Shown: one piece after another, positions 37,571 to 47,457 of the stretch
Position numbering within the stretch: the stretch's first letter is position 1
Layout: every line of letters starts with the position of its first letter
Position numbers and translations under genes: made by a program
Notes under the pieces: model-generated
Database searches by the model: none
Told to the model about the DNA's origin: nothing
The model's input: only the letters and a program-made list of their open reading frames with translations
Origin: Paracoccus sp. R12_2
GTDB lineage: Bacteria; Pseudomonadota; Alphaproteobacteria; Rhodobacterales; Rhodobacteraceae
Reading direction: 5' to 3'
DNA length: 64,000 nucleotides
NCBI RefSeq assembly: GCF_017744015.1
Contig: NZ_JAGHRA010000007.1
Span: 62,001-126,000 of the forward strand

Positions 37571-38674
37571 ATGTGTATTTCGGTCTGCCCCGGCGGCACG
37601 CATCATCCGATCCAGTGCATCGTGCCGCCACATATGCTGCGCGTGATCGCCCTTCGCGGCGATGAACGCACTGCCGAAATGGCGCGCAGCCTGCTGAAAC
37701 AGAACCAGAAACTGCGCCAGGAGCGCGAGGATCACCCCCATCCCTGCAATCAGGGCGACGAGGCGCCAGCAGCGGCCATTGCAAGGGGTGGAAACACCAG
37801 GGCCGGTTCGACCTTCACGCCAGAACGGCGCGTTCATGACGGACAGCAGAAAGCAGCCCTGCCCGGCAAGCTGCTGCGCGGGGAAGGCGATCCCCCCAGC
37901 GACAACGCCGATGTGGACCTGATGTACGACGCGATGGGCGAGGTGTTTTCCCTTTATGCCGAACAGTTCGACCGGAACTCTCTGGATGGCGGCGGGCTTG
38001 CCCTGATCGCGACGGTCAATCACCGGCGCAACTACAACAACGCCTTCTGGAACGGCGATCAGATGGCATTCGGGAATGGCGACGGCCAGTTGTTCCGGAC
38101 ATTCATGGATCTGTCCGTCATCGCGCACGAGATGACCCACGGCGTGATCCAGTATTCCGGCGGGCTGGTATATCAGGACCAGTCCGGGGCCCTGAACGAA
38201 AGCATCGCCGATGTCTTTGCCGCGATCACCCAGCAACGCCAGCTTGGGCAGGCTGCGCATGAAGCGGACTGGATCATCGGCAGCGAGTTGCTGGGCCCAG
38301 GGATCAAGGGTGTCGGATTGCGCAGCATGAAGGCGCCCGGCACCGCCTACAGCGACGATCTGCTTGGGCAGGATCCGCAGCCGTTCCACATGGATAGTTT
38401 CCTGTCCACCAGCGATGACAATGGCGGCGTGCATATCAATTCTGGGATCCCGAACCATGCCTTCTATCTGTTCTGCATGCTGCTTGGCGGCAATTCCTGG
38501 GAAAAGCCGGGTCAGATCTGGTATCGGGCCTTGCAGGAACTGAACAATCCGATGGCCAGTTTCGCCGAATGGTCGGACCAGACCGTGGCCGCCGCGATCG
38601 AACTTTACGGCACCGGCAGCCCCGAAGCGCTGTTGCTGCGACGCGCCTGGAAATTGCTCGGCCTGCCGACCTGA
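37571..38674 (+). CDS. M4-family metallopeptidase (protealysin-like, no signal peptide)
   Basis: A 367-residue thermolysin-fold zinc protease. HEMTH (residues 186-190) and E210 in NESIADVF bind zinc; GVHINSGIPNHAF near 290 carries the catalytic histidine. The short N-terminal region of about 110 residues with CIVPPHML resembles the protealysin propeptide, which lacks a secretion signal, so the enzyme may be cytoplasmic or leave by an unusual route. The next gene on the same strand resembles its protein inhibitor, emfourin. Ribosome site AAAAGGATTCGAGG. Confidence 0.92.
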   Translation: MCISVCPGGTHHPIQCIVPPHMLRVIALRGDERTAEMARSLLKQNQKLRQEREDHPHPCNQGDEAPAAAIARGGNTRAGSTFTPERRVHDGQQKAALPGKLLRGEGDPPSDNADVDLMYDAMGEVFSLYAEQFDRNSLDGGGLALIATVNHRRNYNNAFWNGDQMAFGNGDGQLFRTFMDLSVIAHEMTHGVIQYSGGLVYQDQSGALNESIADVFAAITQQRQLGQAAHEADWIIGSELLGPGIKGVGLRSMKAPGTAYSDDLLGQDPQPFHMDSFLSTSDDNGGVHINSGIPNHAFYLFCMLLGGNSWEKPGQIWYRALQELNNPMASFAEWSDQTVAAAIELYGTGSPEALLLRRAWKLLGLPT

Positions 38675-38810
38675 CGGCACCGCCCTGCGCCGCCCTGCCC
38701 TGCGGCAGGGCGCGAACCACCCTGTCCTTTCAGCGATCTTGCCCGATGGCAGGTTCGGCCCTATCTTCTGTGCAATGAGTAGCGCAACCTTGGCGGCCGG
38801 ATGCTTTGCC

Positions 38811-39098
38811 ATGATCATTGAAATCTCGTCCAGCGGCGGATTCGGCGGAATCCCTGCCGCTGCCATGCACAAGCGTATCGATGTGGACCAGCAGGCACCA
38901 TCGCTGCGCCAAGAGATCTGTGAGGCGTTCGAACCGCGCGATCTGCGTCAGCTTGCCGCACGGTCGGGAAATTCGCGTGGCGCCGATCTGATGGTGTACC
39001 GGATAACGGTAACCGACCGCCAGGACGGCCCGCATGTTTACGATATCCGCGAAGATCAGTTGCCCGCCGAAATCCTCGACCTCATCGACCAGATGTAG
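38811..39098 (+). CDS. Emfourin-like M4 protease inhibitor
   Basis: A 95-residue protein from Met 38811, MIIEISSSGGFGGIPA; an earlier Met (38775) gives a 12-residue extension. The N-terminal beta strand plus SGGF(A/G)G, the central DLRQLAA and the tail RITVTDRQDGPHVYDIRED resemble emfourin (M4in), described beside protealysin in Serratia. Known emfourins bind tightly to M4 proteases. It lies 136 bp after the protease gene, so the pairing supports the call. The upstream ribosome site is weak. Confidence 0.75.
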   Translation: MIIEISSSGGFGGIPAAAMHKRIDVDQQAPSLRQEICEAFEPRDLRQLAARSGNSRGADLMVYRITVTDRQDGPHVYDIREDQLPAEILDLIDQM

Positions 39099-39148
39099 TC
39101 TGCGATGATCGGCCGCAGGCCTTGCCGGTTCCGTTCGTGGTCGCAGGA

Positions 39149-40276
39149 TCACGCGACCCGAGCGCCCTCGACCCATGTTTCGCGCAAGATCGCAGCACCC
39201 TGATGCTGCCTGAATCGGATCAGATCGGCCCGCAGTCCGGGCGCCAGCCGCCCTCGATCCGCCAGACCTGCGGCCTTCGCCGGGGTCGAGGTGATCGTCG
39301 CCATGCCACGCGGCAGATCATCCCATAGCTGCGCAAGGAACAGCCCCGACGCAAGCAGCGCGGCCGGCACATAGTCGGAACTCACGATATCCAGAAGATC
39401 GGCCTCGGCCAATGCGGCGGCGTTCACGTTGCCGGAATGCGAGCCACCCCGGATCAGGTTCGGGCCACCCATGATGATGCGGATGTCGTTGTCACGACAG
39501 GCGCGCGCAGCCTCGGGCGTGGTTGGAAACTCGGCCAGCCGAACACCGCGGGCAGCGGACCGGGCGACGTGATCCAGTGTCGTGTCGTCATGGCTGGCGA
39601 TCACCGCCCCGACGTTTTCCGCGAACTCGAAGGCGGCGGCCTCGTTCCTGTCGCCATACTGCGCCCGCAACGCGGTCAGGCGACGGTCATAGTCCTGAAC
39701 CTCATCCGCGGTCATACCCGAACGTGCCGCGATGAACTTCCGGGCCATCGCCACATCGCGCAATTGCCGTTGGCCGGGCGTGTGATCCATCACGCTGACC
39801 AGCCGCACGCGGTCACCGGGGCCGAATTCGGCCAGTTCTTCGACCAGGGTCTCACTGCAGATTTCGGCACGCAGATGCAGATGATGGCTGATCCGCAGCA
39901 GACCTGCCGTCCGGATCGCCTCGACCTCGCGGCTCAGCGCCCTTGCATAGGCGCCATAGTTCGGCCGCCATCGGATCGAACCCACGCGCATCGCATCGAA
40001 GACCGTCGTGATCCCGGTGGCCGCCAGTTCCGCGTCATGGGCAAGGATCGCCTGCGGATGCGGCCAGTCCACCTGAGGGCGCGGGCGCAGATGTTGCTCC
40101 AGATTGTCGGTGTGCAACTCGACCAGACCCGGCGAGACGAAATCGCCTAGCATGTCCTGACCGGTTGCGGCGCCGTCGCCGATTTCCGCAATGCGCCCGT
40201 CGCGCAGCACGATATGGCCATCCACCACCCGATCAGGCAGGATCAGCCGCGCATTCGTCAGGACCGTTTCCGTCAT
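39149..40276 (-). CDS. phnM: Alpha-D-ribose 1-methylphosphonate 5-triphosphate diphosphatase
   Basis: Removes pyrophosphate from the triphosphate intermediate of the carbon-phosphorus lyase pathway. 375 residues from Met 40276, start MTETVLTNARLILPDRVVDGHIVL. Amidohydrolase features are LVELHTDNLEQH (metal histidines, near 60-70), MDHTPGQRQ, ASHDDTT and SSDYVP near the C-terminus. The rest of the phn operon is not in this window; the divergent DUF1045 gene is its usual companion. Confidence 0.93.
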   Translation of the reverse strand: MTETVLTNARLILPDRVVDGHIVLRDGRIAEIGDGAATGQDMLGDFVSPGLVELHTDNLEQHLRPRPQVDWPHPQAILAHDAELAATGITTVFDAMRVGSIRWRPNYGAYARALSREVEAIRTAGLLRISHHLHLRAEICSETLVEELAEFGPGDRVRLVSVMDHTPGQRQLRDVAMARKFIAARSGMTADEVQDYDRRLTALRAQYGDRNEAAAFEFAENVGAVIASHDDTTLDHVARSAARGVRLAEFPTTPEAARACRDNDIRIIMGGPNLIRGGSHSGNVNAAALAEADLLDIVSSDYVPAALLASGLFLAQLWDDLPRGMATITSTPAKAAGLADRGRLAPGLRADLIRFRQHQGAAILRETWVEGARVA

Positions 40277-40317
40277 GACACATGGCTGAGACGAAACGAG
40301 GTGAAGGTCAAGCACGC

Positions 40318-41010
40318 ATGAAAAATTGGCGCCGTTACGCGATCTACTATACTGCCCCCGGTCCCTTGGGCGAATTCGGGTCGGCATGGCTGGGATGGGA
40401 TATCGAAGCCGGCAGTGTCGCCGCAAGACCCGGGCAGCACCGCAAACTGCCGCCGCGCATCGACGCCCTGACCCAGACGCCGCGGCGCTATGGGTTTCAC
40501 GCCACGCTGAAGCCACCCTTCCGGCTGCATGATGACAGCAGCGAGGATCGGCTTCTGGATGATCTGCGTGACTTCGCGGCAAGCCAACCTGCAATCCTGC
40601 TTGCCGGCGGCCTGCGCATCGCATCGCTGGACGGCTTTCCGGCGCTGATTCCCGGCGGACCCAGTCAGGTCGTTCAGGATCTGGCCGCGCGGGTGGTTCA
40701 GGGTCTGGACCGCCACCGCGCGCCCCTGTCGCCAGAAGAGCGTGCGCGCCGCGCGCCAGAACGGCTGACCCAGGCGCAGCGTGATCTGCTGGATCGCTGG
40801 GGCTATCCTTGGGTGCTGGATCAGTTCAGGTTTCACATGACGCTTGGCTGCCGCCTGCCCGACGATCAGGTCCGGGCCGTGATCGACGCGCTGACGCCGC
40901 ATCTTGAACCGCTTCTGCCGGATCCCCACCCGATCGACGCACTGACGCTGGCGGGCGAGGACGCGGACGGGGATTTTCACCAGATCGCCCGCATCGCCCT
41001 GCGCGTCTGA
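40318..41010 (+). CDS. DUF1045 phosphonate-metabolism-associated protein (2H phosphoesterase type)
   Basis: 230 residues from Met 40318 (AAGG upstream), start MKNWRRYAIYYTAPGPLGEFGSAWLGWD. Two HxT motifs, HATL (near residue 63) and HMTL (near 172), fit the 2H phosphoesterase superfamily. This family sits in carbon-phosphorus lyase operons, where related proteins may act on cyclic phosphate intermediates; activity is not proven. Divergent from phnM with a 41-bp gap that must hold both promoters. Confidence 0.85.
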   Translation: MKNWRRYAIYYTAPGPLGEFGSAWLGWDIEAGSVAARPGQHRKLPPRIDALTQTPRRYGFHATLKPPFRLHDDSSEDRLLDDLRDFAASQPAILLAGGLRIASLDGFPALIPGGPSQVVQDLAARVVQGLDRHRAPLSPEERARRAPERLTQAQRDLLDRWGYPWVLDQFRFHMTLGCRLPDDQVRAVIDALTPHLEPLLPDPHPIDALTLAGEDADGDFHQIARIALRV

Positions 41011-41188
41011 TCCGGAATACACCTGCCATATGGCTGTAGCCGGAAATACGCGCCGCCGGATTTTCGGCGGCGCCGGATCGCCCATGTCTGAATCCGATTC
41101 CGTCATGTCGCAAATCAGCCGTTGCGCGCGCATCACAGGTTTAGTTTGGATGGAATTCGAAACCAGCGCCATCCAAGGCAGGTGCGTC

Positions 41189-42421
41189 ATGACACAGCCC
41201 AGTTCTACCGCCGATCTGATCGCAATGCGTCAGCCCGGCTTCTCGCTGCCCCGCGATCTGTATTGCGGCCAGCAGGCCCTTTCCGACGATCTGGAACAGA
41301 TCTGGTACCGTGAATGGGTCTTTGCGATCCCGTCTTGCGAGATCCCCAAGACCGGCAATTTCGCGACGCTGCAACTGGGCCAGTATCCGGTCATCATCGT
41401 GCGCGGCGCCGATGGGCGCATCCGGGCCTTCCACAATGTCTGCCGGCATCGCGGCCAGCGGCTTTGCGCCAAGGCCGGGGGAAGCAGCCCCAAGCTGGTC
41501 TGTCCCTATCATCAGTGGACCTATGATCTTGACGGCAAGCTGCTTTATGCGCGTGACATGGGCGAAGGCTTCGATGCGTCGAAATACGGCCTGAAGCCGG
41601 TCCACTGCATCGACATCAAGGGCATGGTTTTCGTGTGCGTTGCCAAGGTGCCGCCTGCGATCAACGAGCTGGCCCAGAACCTGATGCGCTATGTCGCCCC
41701 CAGCGGGCTGGAAGATGCCAAGGTCGCCTTCAGCCAGACCATCATCGAGAAGGGCAACTGGAAGCTGGTGATGGAGAACAACCGCGAGTGCTATCACTGC
41801 GGCGGCTCTCATCCGTCCTTGTGCCGGACCTATTCCGACGACCCGCTGATGACGGTGATGGAGGGACCGAACTCGGCCAGCAGCGAGATCCTGCAGCACT
41901 GGGACCGCTGCGATGCCGCCAACCTGCCCGCACGATTTGTCAATGCGCCGGACATGCAGTGGCGGATGGCCCGTGTGCCGCTGATGGATAACGCCGAAAG
42001 CTTTACCATGTCCACAAAGGCCGCAGTCGCGCAGCGTATGGGCACGATCCCGTGGAACGATGCGGGCAGCATGATGTTCTATCACTTCCCGTCCAGCTGG
42101 AATCACTTCCTGCCGGATCACGCGATCGTCTTCCGCATCGTGCCGATCAGCCCCATGGAAACCGAGGTCACGACCAAGTGGCTGGTCCACAAGGATGCGG
42201 TCGAGGGCAGGGATTACGACCTTCAGAAGCTGACCGAGGTCTGGATCAACACCAACAACGAAGATCGTCAGGTTGTCGAGGAAAACCAGGCAGGAATCCT
42301 GTCGCCCGCCTATGAACCTGGCCCCTATTCGGCCAGCCAGGAGGCCGGCGTGATTCATCTGGTGGACTGGTATTGTGGCATCATGTCCAGCCGCCTGGGA
42401 TTGAAAACCGCTGCCGAGTGA
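41189..42421 (+). CDS. gbcA: Rieske non-heme iron oxygenase, GbcA-like (glycine betaine demethylase alpha subunit)
   Basis: 410 residues from Met 41189. Rieske [2Fe-2S] ligands are C85/H87 in CRHRG and C105/H108 in CPYHQW. The catalytic iron site follows in MENNRECYHCGGSHP, whose two histidines are near residues 200-206. The closest families demethylate glycine betaine (GbcA) or stachydrine, yielding formaldehyde and a secondary amine. Electrons come from the GbcB-like reductase encoded 7 bp downstream. Substrate is an inference. Confidence 0.78.
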   Translation: MTQPSSTADLIAMRQPGFSLPRDLYCGQQALSDDLEQIWYREWVFAIPSCEIPKTGNFATLQLGQYPVIIVRGADGRIRAFHNVCRHRGQRLCAKAGGSSPKLVCPYHQWTYDLDGKLLYARDMGEGFDASKYGLKPVHCIDIKGMVFVCVAKVPPAINELAQNLMRYVAPSGLEDAKVAFSQTIIEKGNWKLVMENNRECYHCGGSHPSLCRTYSDDPLMTVMEGPNSASSEILQHWDRCDAANLPARFVNAPDMQWRMARVPLMDNAESFTMSTKAAVAQRMGTIPWNDAGSMMFYHFPSSWNHFLPDHAIVFRIVPISPMETEVTTKWLVHKDAVEGRDYDLQKLTEVWINTNNEDRQVVEENQAGILSPAYEPGPYSASQEAGVIHLVDWYCGIMSSRLGLKTAAE

Positions 42422-42428
42422 GACCTAG

Positions 42429-43520
42429 ATGAAAAAGCCGCGCCTCAACTGGGCCGTCGAGCCATGGGAAGATTCCGAACTGCTGGAATGCACCCAGATC
42501 GTGCCCGAGACCGCCGATACATGGACCTTTACCTTCCGGTCGCCGACAGGGGCATGGTTTGACTATGAACCGGGACAGTTCATCACGCTGGATCTGCCGG
42601 TCGATCCCGCCAGGGGTCCGGCCGGCAATATCCAGCGGACCTACACGATGTCGTCCTCGCCGTCTCGTCCCATGTCAATCTCGGTCACGGCCAAGGCCGG
42701 TCCGAATTCGGTGGCGACGCGGTGGATGATGGCCAACCTGAAACCCGGCATGAAAATTCGTGCCTATGGTCCTGCCGGGATCTTCAGCCTTAACCGCCAT
42801 CCGGCGAAGAAGTATCTTTTCATCTCCGCCGGCTCGGGAATCACCCCGATGCTGTCGATGTCCACCTGGCTGTGGGATAGCGGCATCAAGCCTGACGTTG
42901 TCTTCATTCATGCCGCACGCCGCCCATCGGACGTGATCTGCCACGATCGGCTGGAACATATGGCAAGCCGGTCATCGGGGTTGCAGCTGCATCTGACGGT
43001 CGAGGAGAACGACGAATTCCGGTCCTGGAACGGCTATCGCGGGCGCCTGAACCAGCTGATGCTGGGCCTGATGGCCCCCGACTATCTGGAACGAGAGGTG
43101 TTCTGCTGCGGTCCCGAACCGTTCATGCAGGCGGTCCGCGAGATGCTGATCTCGCTTGGCTACGACATGGATCACTATCACCAGGAAAGCTTTGGCGCGG
43201 CGGTCGAGACCGAAGCCCAGGCGCCGGTTCTGGACGATGTCGTGCCCGACGAGGATGCCGGGGCAGAGCTTCTGTTCGCCTCCTCCGGCGTCAGCGCCCG
43301 CTGCGCGGAAACCGATACGGTGCTGGCGGTCGCCAAGCGGTCCGGGTTGAATATCCCGTCAGGCTGCACCTTCGGGCTGTGCGGCACCTGCAAGGTCAGG
43401 AAACTGTCCGGCGAGGTTCACATGGTGCACAATGGCGGCATCAGCGACGACGACATCGCCGAAGGCTATATCCTTGCCTGCTGTTCAAACCCGATGGGCA
43501 AGGTCGAAATCGACATCTGA
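42429..43520 (+). CDS. gbcB: Ferredoxin-NAD(P) reductase with C-terminal 2Fe-2S domain, GbcB-like
   Basis: 363 residues: FAD domain (RTYTMSSSPSRP near 66), NAD domain (FISAGSGITPMLSM near 132-144), then a plant-type ferredoxin domain from about 280 with cysteines in SGCTFGLCGTCKV and LACCSNP. This is the order found in reductases of Rieske oxygenases, including GbcB. It passes electrons from NAD(P)H to the upstream oxygenase, 7 bp away. It converges with murD, 6 bp from its stop, leaving no room for a terminator. Confidence 0.82.
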   Translation: MKKPRLNWAVEPWEDSELLECTQIVPETADTWTFTFRSPTGAWFDYEPGQFITLDLPVDPARGPAGNIQRTYTMSSSPSRPMSISVTAKAGPNSVATRWMMANLKPGMKIRAYGPAGIFSLNRHPAKKYLFISAGSGITPMLSMSTWLWDSGIKPDVVFIHAARRPSDVICHDRLEHMASRSSGLQLHLTVEENDEFRSWNGYRGRLNQLMLGLMAPDYLEREVFCCGPEPFMQAVREMLISLGYDMDHYHQESFGAAVETEAQAPVLDDVVPDEDAGAELLFASSGVSARCAETDTVLAVAKRSGLNIPSGCTFGLCGTCKVRKLSGEVHMVHNGGISDDDIAEGYILACCSNPMGKVEIDI

Positions 43521-43526
43521 CCGGCG

Positions 43527-44930
43527 TCAGTCCGTCCTCAATGCCTCGACAAGCGCGGTGAAATGTTCGCCGCGCTTCTCGAAATCGGGATACTGGTCGA
43601 AACTGGCTGCGGCGGGTGCCAGCAATACGGTTTCGCCGGGCTGCGCCTCGGCTGAGGCCAGCGCGACGGCCTGTTCCATCGTGTCGACGATTTCATGCGG
43701 CGTCTGGCCGATATCCAGCGCAAAGTCGCGCGCCGAATGTCCGATCAGATAGGCCTTGGCGACGTGACCCAGATGGGGTTGCAGCGCCGCGATGCCACCG
43801 TCCTTTCCCAGGCCGCCCACGATCCAGCGGATCCCGTTGAAGGCCTGCAGCGCCTTGGCCGCGGCATCGACATTGGTGGCCTTGGAGTCGTTGACATAGC
43901 GGACACCCGCGATTTCGGCGACAAGCTGGCTGCGATGCGGCAGGCCCGCAAAGCTGTGAAACGCCGCCTCGATCTGGCGGGGGGCCAGCCCCACGGCGCG
44001 GCAGGCGGCGTAGGCGGCACAGGCGTTCTGGTGGTTATGCGCGCCGGGCAGTCCCTTGATCTGGCGCAAATCGATCGATCCGGCCTGCCGCCCCTTGCGA
44101 TACTCGGCCAGAAACCCCTTGCGAGCAAAGACCGACCACGCAGCGCGGTCCAGCTTTTGCCCTGCCGAGATGCGGATCACCCGGTCGTCGGCCGGACCCA
44201 TCTGCATCTGACCTGCCAGATACAATCCCTCCGCTTCATCGACGCCGATCACGGCGCGGTCGGGGCCACCCTCGGCGAAAAGCCTGCGCTTGGCGGCGAA
44301 ATAGCCGCCAAGTCCCGCGTGGCGGTCCAGATGATCTGGCGAAAGGTTGGTGAAGACCGCGACATCGGGGGTCAGCGCACGCGCCAGATCCGTCTGATAG
44401 CTGGACAGTTCCAGCACCACGACCTCTCCGTCGATGGCAGGCTCCAGCGACAGGACGCCGGTCCCGATATTGCCGCCCATCTGCGTCGGACGGCCCGCTT
44501 CGCCAAGGACGTGATGGATCAGCGCCGTGGTGGTGGATTTGCCGTTCGATCCGGTCACGGCGATCACGCGCGGGGCGCGGTCGAACCCGTCCCAGTCGGG
44601 CGTCGCGTAGCTGCGAAAGAACAGCCCGATATCGTTGTCGACCGGCACCCCCAGCGCATATGCCTTGGCGATGACGGGATGCGGTTTGGGATACAGATGC
44701 GGAATGCCGGGCGAGGCGATCAGCGCGGTGACGCCGTGCCACGATTCGTCGCGGGTCAGATCGACGATCCGCAACCCGTCGGCCTGTGCCGCCTCGCGCG
44801 TGTCGTTGCCATCATCCCAGGCGATCACATGCGCGCCGCCCGCCGCCAGCGCGGCCGCGGTGGCCTTGCCCGATCGGCCAAGGCCGAGCACGGCGATGGT
44901 CTGGTCCTCGACGCCTTCGACAGGGATCAT
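43527..44930 (-). CDS. murD: UDP-N-acetylmuramoylalanine--D-glutamate ligase
   Basis: Adds D-glutamate to UDP-MurNAc-L-alanine in peptidoglycan precursor synthesis, ATP-dependent and cytosolic. 467 residues with [15 protein letters not shown] (P-loop, near residue 125), [14 protein letters not shown] and [10 protein letters not shown]. Mur ligase length is normal. It is the last gene of the minus-strand dcw cluster in this window, 74 bp after mraY, with a palindromic repeat between. Confidence 0.96.
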   Translation of the reverse strand: MIPVEGVEDQTIAVLGLGRSGKATAAALAAGGAHVIAWDDGNDTREAAQADGLRIVDLTRDESWHGVTALIASPGIPHLYPKPHPVIAKAYALGVPVDNDIGLFFRSYATPDWDGFDRAPRVIAVTGSNGKSTTTALIHHVLGEAGRPTQMGGNIGTGVLSLEPAIDGEVVVLELSSYQTDLARALTPDVAVFTNLSPDHLDRHAGLGGYFAAKRRLFAEGGPDRAVIGVDEAEGLYLAGQMQMGPADDRVIRISAGQKLDRAAWSVFARKGFLAEYRKGRQAGSIDLRQIKGLPGAHNHQNACAAYAACRAVGLAPRQIEAAFHSFAGLPHRSQLVAEIAGVRYVNDSKATNVDAAAKALQAFNGIRWIVGGLGKDGGIAALQPHLGHVAKAYLIGHSARDFALDIGQTPHEIVDTMEQAVALASAEAQPGETVLLAPAAASFDQYPDFEKRGEHFTALVEALRTD

Positions 44931-44951
44931 GCGTGGCTCCGACTCTTATGA

Positions 44952-45003
44952 CCGGGGGTTCTGCGCCCCCGGACCCCCGCAGGGTATCTCGACAAAGAAG
45001 AAG
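44952..45003. repeat. REP-like palindromic intergenic element, copy B
   Basis: CCGGGGG (44952-44958) pairs with CCCCCGG (44966-44972), followed by a CCCCCGC-containing link and AAAGAAGAAG to 45003. It resembles the element at 6588-6634 and fills the mraY-murD spacer. Confidence 0.5.
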
Positions 45004-45004
45004 A

Positions 45005-46087
45005 TCAGCGCAGCTTCAGCGTGGCAAGCCCGATCAGCGCGAGGATCAGTGAGATGATCCAGAACCGTATGACGATCTGCGGTTCTTTCCAGCCCAGCTT
45101 TTCGAAATGGTGGTGGATCGGTGCCATCAGGAAGACACGCTTGCCTGTCCGCTTGAAGTACAGCACCTGGATGATGACGCTGAGGGCTTCGACCACGAAC
45201 AGGCCGCCAACGATTGCCAGCACGATTTCGTGTTTGGTGACCACGGCGATCGCACCCAGTGCACCACCCAGGGCAAGACTGCCCGTATCCCCCATGAAGA
45301 CCGCCGCAGGTGGGGCGTTGTACCACAAGAAGCCAAGCCCGCCGCCGATCAGCGCGGCGACGAAAATCAGGATCTCGCCAGTTCCGGGCACATGGTGGAC
45401 GCCAAGATATTCGGTGAAATCGACGCGGCCAACGGTATAGGCGATAACCCCAAGCGTCGAGGCCGCGATCATCACCGGCATGATCGCCAACCCGTCAAGG
45501 CCGTCGGTCAGGTTCACCGCATTGGCAGCGCCGACGATCACCAGCATGCCGAAGGGAATGAAGAACAGGCCCAGATTGATCAGCGCGTCCTTGAAGACCG
45601 GCAATGCCAGCTGTCCGGTCAGATCGCCCGGATGCAGCCACATCGCCCAGGCAGAGGCGACAAATGCCAGCGCCAGCCCCAGCGCCATTCGGACCCGGCC
45701 CGGCACGCCCTTGGTGTTCATCTTGCTGACCTTGGCGTAATCGTCTGCAAAGCCGATCGCGGCGTAACCAGCCGTCACCGTCAGCACGACCCAGACATAG
45801 CCGTTGTCCAGACGCGCCCAGAGCAGGGTCGAGACGAACAGCGCCGACAGGATCAGCAGCCCCCCCATGGTCGGCGTGCCGGCCTTGATCAGATGGCCCT
45901 CGGGGCCGTCATCGCGAATGGGCTGACCCTTTTTCTGCGTTCTCCGCAGATAGTTGATCAGTGGTCGCCCGAAGATGAACCCGAAGATCAGCGCCGTGAA
46001 GAACGCCGCGCCCGCGCGAAAGGTGATGTATCGAAACAGGTTGAAGAGGTCGCCCCCTTCGGAAAAACTGCTCAGCCAATAGAGCAT
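45005..46087 (-). CDS. mraY: Phospho-N-acetylmuramoyl-pentapeptide transferase
   Basis: Membrane enzyme that transfers phospho-MurNAc-pentapeptide to undecaprenyl phosphate, forming lipid I. 360 residues with about ten membrane segments. GFADDYAK (near 114-121) holds the aspartates, [13 protein letters not shown] (near 187-199) follows, and the C-terminal [11 protein letters not shown] loop is MraY-specific. Its start overlaps the murF stop by 16 bp. Confidence 0.97.
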   Translation of the reverse strand: MLYWLSSFSEGGDLFNLFRYITFRAGAAFFTALIFGFIFGRPLINYLRRTQKKGQPIRDDGPEGHLIKAGTPTMGGLLILSALFVSTLLWARLDNGYVWVVLTVTAGYAAIGFADDYAKVSKMNTKGVPGRVRMALGLALAFVASAWAMWLHPGDLTGQLALPVFKDALINLGLFFIPFGMLVIVGAANAVNLTDGLDGLAIMPVMIAASTLGVIAYTVGRVDFTEYLGVHHVPGTGEILIFVAALIGGGLGFLWYNAPPAAVFMGDTGSLALGGALGAIAVVTKHEIVLAIVGGLFVVEALSVIIQVLYFKRTGKRVFLMAPIHHHFEKLGWKEPQIVIRFWIISLILALIGLATLKLR

Positions 46088-47457
46088 TCGTCGTCCTCTT
46101 GCTTGAGGGTTTTGCGCAGCGCGTCGACCACGACAGAGATTTTCGAGGATTTCGAGCCCTTGACCAGAACGATGTCACCCGGGGCGACCAGGGTGGCCGC
46201 ATCCTTGGCAAGCTCAGAGGCGGTTTCCGCCCACAGGCCGCGCTTGGCGTCGGGCAGCGCGTCATGAAGATGTCTCATCCGGGGACCGGCGGTGTGGATC
46301 AGATCGACGGACGCGATCGACGCGTCTTCGGCAACGGCGCGATGCAGGGACATCTCATCCTCGCCCAACTCCAGCATGTCACCCAGAATTGCGACACGGC
46401 GTCCGCCATCAAGGCCAGCCAGCGTCGCCAGGCCCGCCGACAGCGAGGCAGGGTTCGCGTTGAACGCGTCGTCGATCAGGCGAATGCCTGCCAGTTCCTC
46501 GACCGCGCCGCGCCCACGCGGAGGCAACCAGTCGCCAAGGCACTTGCCGCATCGCCGCAGATCGGCACCGGCCGCCGACAGCGCCGCCAGCATGCCGACC
46601 GCATTCAGGACGAAATGCGTCCCGCTGGTCTGCAGCACGAAATCCACCGTCTCGCCGGCGATCCTTGCGCGGCATGACAGGCTACCTTCATGCGGCTTTG
46701 CCTGCAGCAGGCGGGCCACGCCCTCGCGCCCGAAGCCCATGACGATTGCACCAGCCGCGTCGGCGCAGTCGCGCAGGATCGGGGTGACGGGCAGATCCTC
46801 GGGCAGGATCGCCGTTCCCGGCGGCTCGAGCCCCTGGAAGATCGCGCCCTTTTCGCGGGCGATCCCCTCGATGGCGCCGAACGCCTCGAGATGCGCGGCG
46901 GCGACGGTCGTGATCAGAGCGACATGCGGGCGCGCCATGCGCGACAGCGGCGCAATCTCGCCCGGATGGCTCATCCCGATCTCGATGATCGCGAAATCCG
47001 TGTCTTCGGGCATCCGCGCCAGCGTCAGCGGTACGCCCCAATGGTTGTTGTAGCTGGCCTCGGCCGCGTGAATGCGCCCCTGCCCGGCCAACGCGACGCG
47101 ACCCATGTCCTTGGTCGATGTCTTTCCGACCGACCCGGTGATCGCGATGACCCGCCCCGTCATCCGCGCACGCCCCGCGCGGCCCAGATCCTGCAGCGCG
47201 GCCAGCACATCCGGCACCACCAACAGCGGCGCGTCTGCGGCCACGTCATCGGGGATGCGACTGACCAGCGCAGCGGCAGCCCCCTTGGACAGCGCCTGCG
47301 CGACAAAGTCATGGCCGTCGCGCACATCCTTCAGGGCGACGAACAGGTCCCCCGGCTGGATGGTCCGTGTATCGATCGAAACGCCCGAAGCGGTCCAGTC
47401 GCCGTGTGCCTTTCCGCCGGTGGCGGCGGCGGCGTCTTCTGCGGTCCACAGGCTCAT
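46072..47457 (-). CDS. murF: UDP-N-acetylmuramoyl-tripeptide--D-alanyl-D-alanine ligase
   Basis: Adds D-Ala-D-Ala to complete the pentapeptide precursor. 461 residues with [13 protein letters not shown] (P-loop, near 107), [21 protein letters not shown] and [10 protein letters not shown]. Its start overlaps the murE stop by 4 bp and its end overlaps mraY by 16 bp. Confidence 0.96.
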   Translation of the reverse strand: MSLWTAEDAAAATGGKAHGDWTASGVSIDTRTIQPGDLFVALKDVRDGHDFVAQALSKGAAAALVSRIPDDVAADAPLLVVPDVLAALQDLGRAGRARMTGRVIAITGSVGKTSTKDMGRVALAGQGRIHAAEASYNNHWGVPLTLARMPEDTDFAIIEIGMSHPGEIAPLSRMARPHVALITTVAAAHLEAFGAIEGIAREKGAIFQGLEPPGTAILPEDLPVTPILRDCADAAGAIVMGFGREGVARLLQAKPHEGSLSCRARIAGETVDFVLQTSGTHFVLNAVGMLAALSAAGADLRRCGKCLGDWLPPRGRGAVEELAGIRLIDDAFNANPASLSAGLATLAGLDGGRRVAILGDMLELGEDEMSLHRAVAEDASIASVDLIHTAGPRMRHLHDALPDAKRGLWAETASELAKDAATLVAPGDIVLVKGSKSSKISVVVDALRKTLKQEDDECSIG

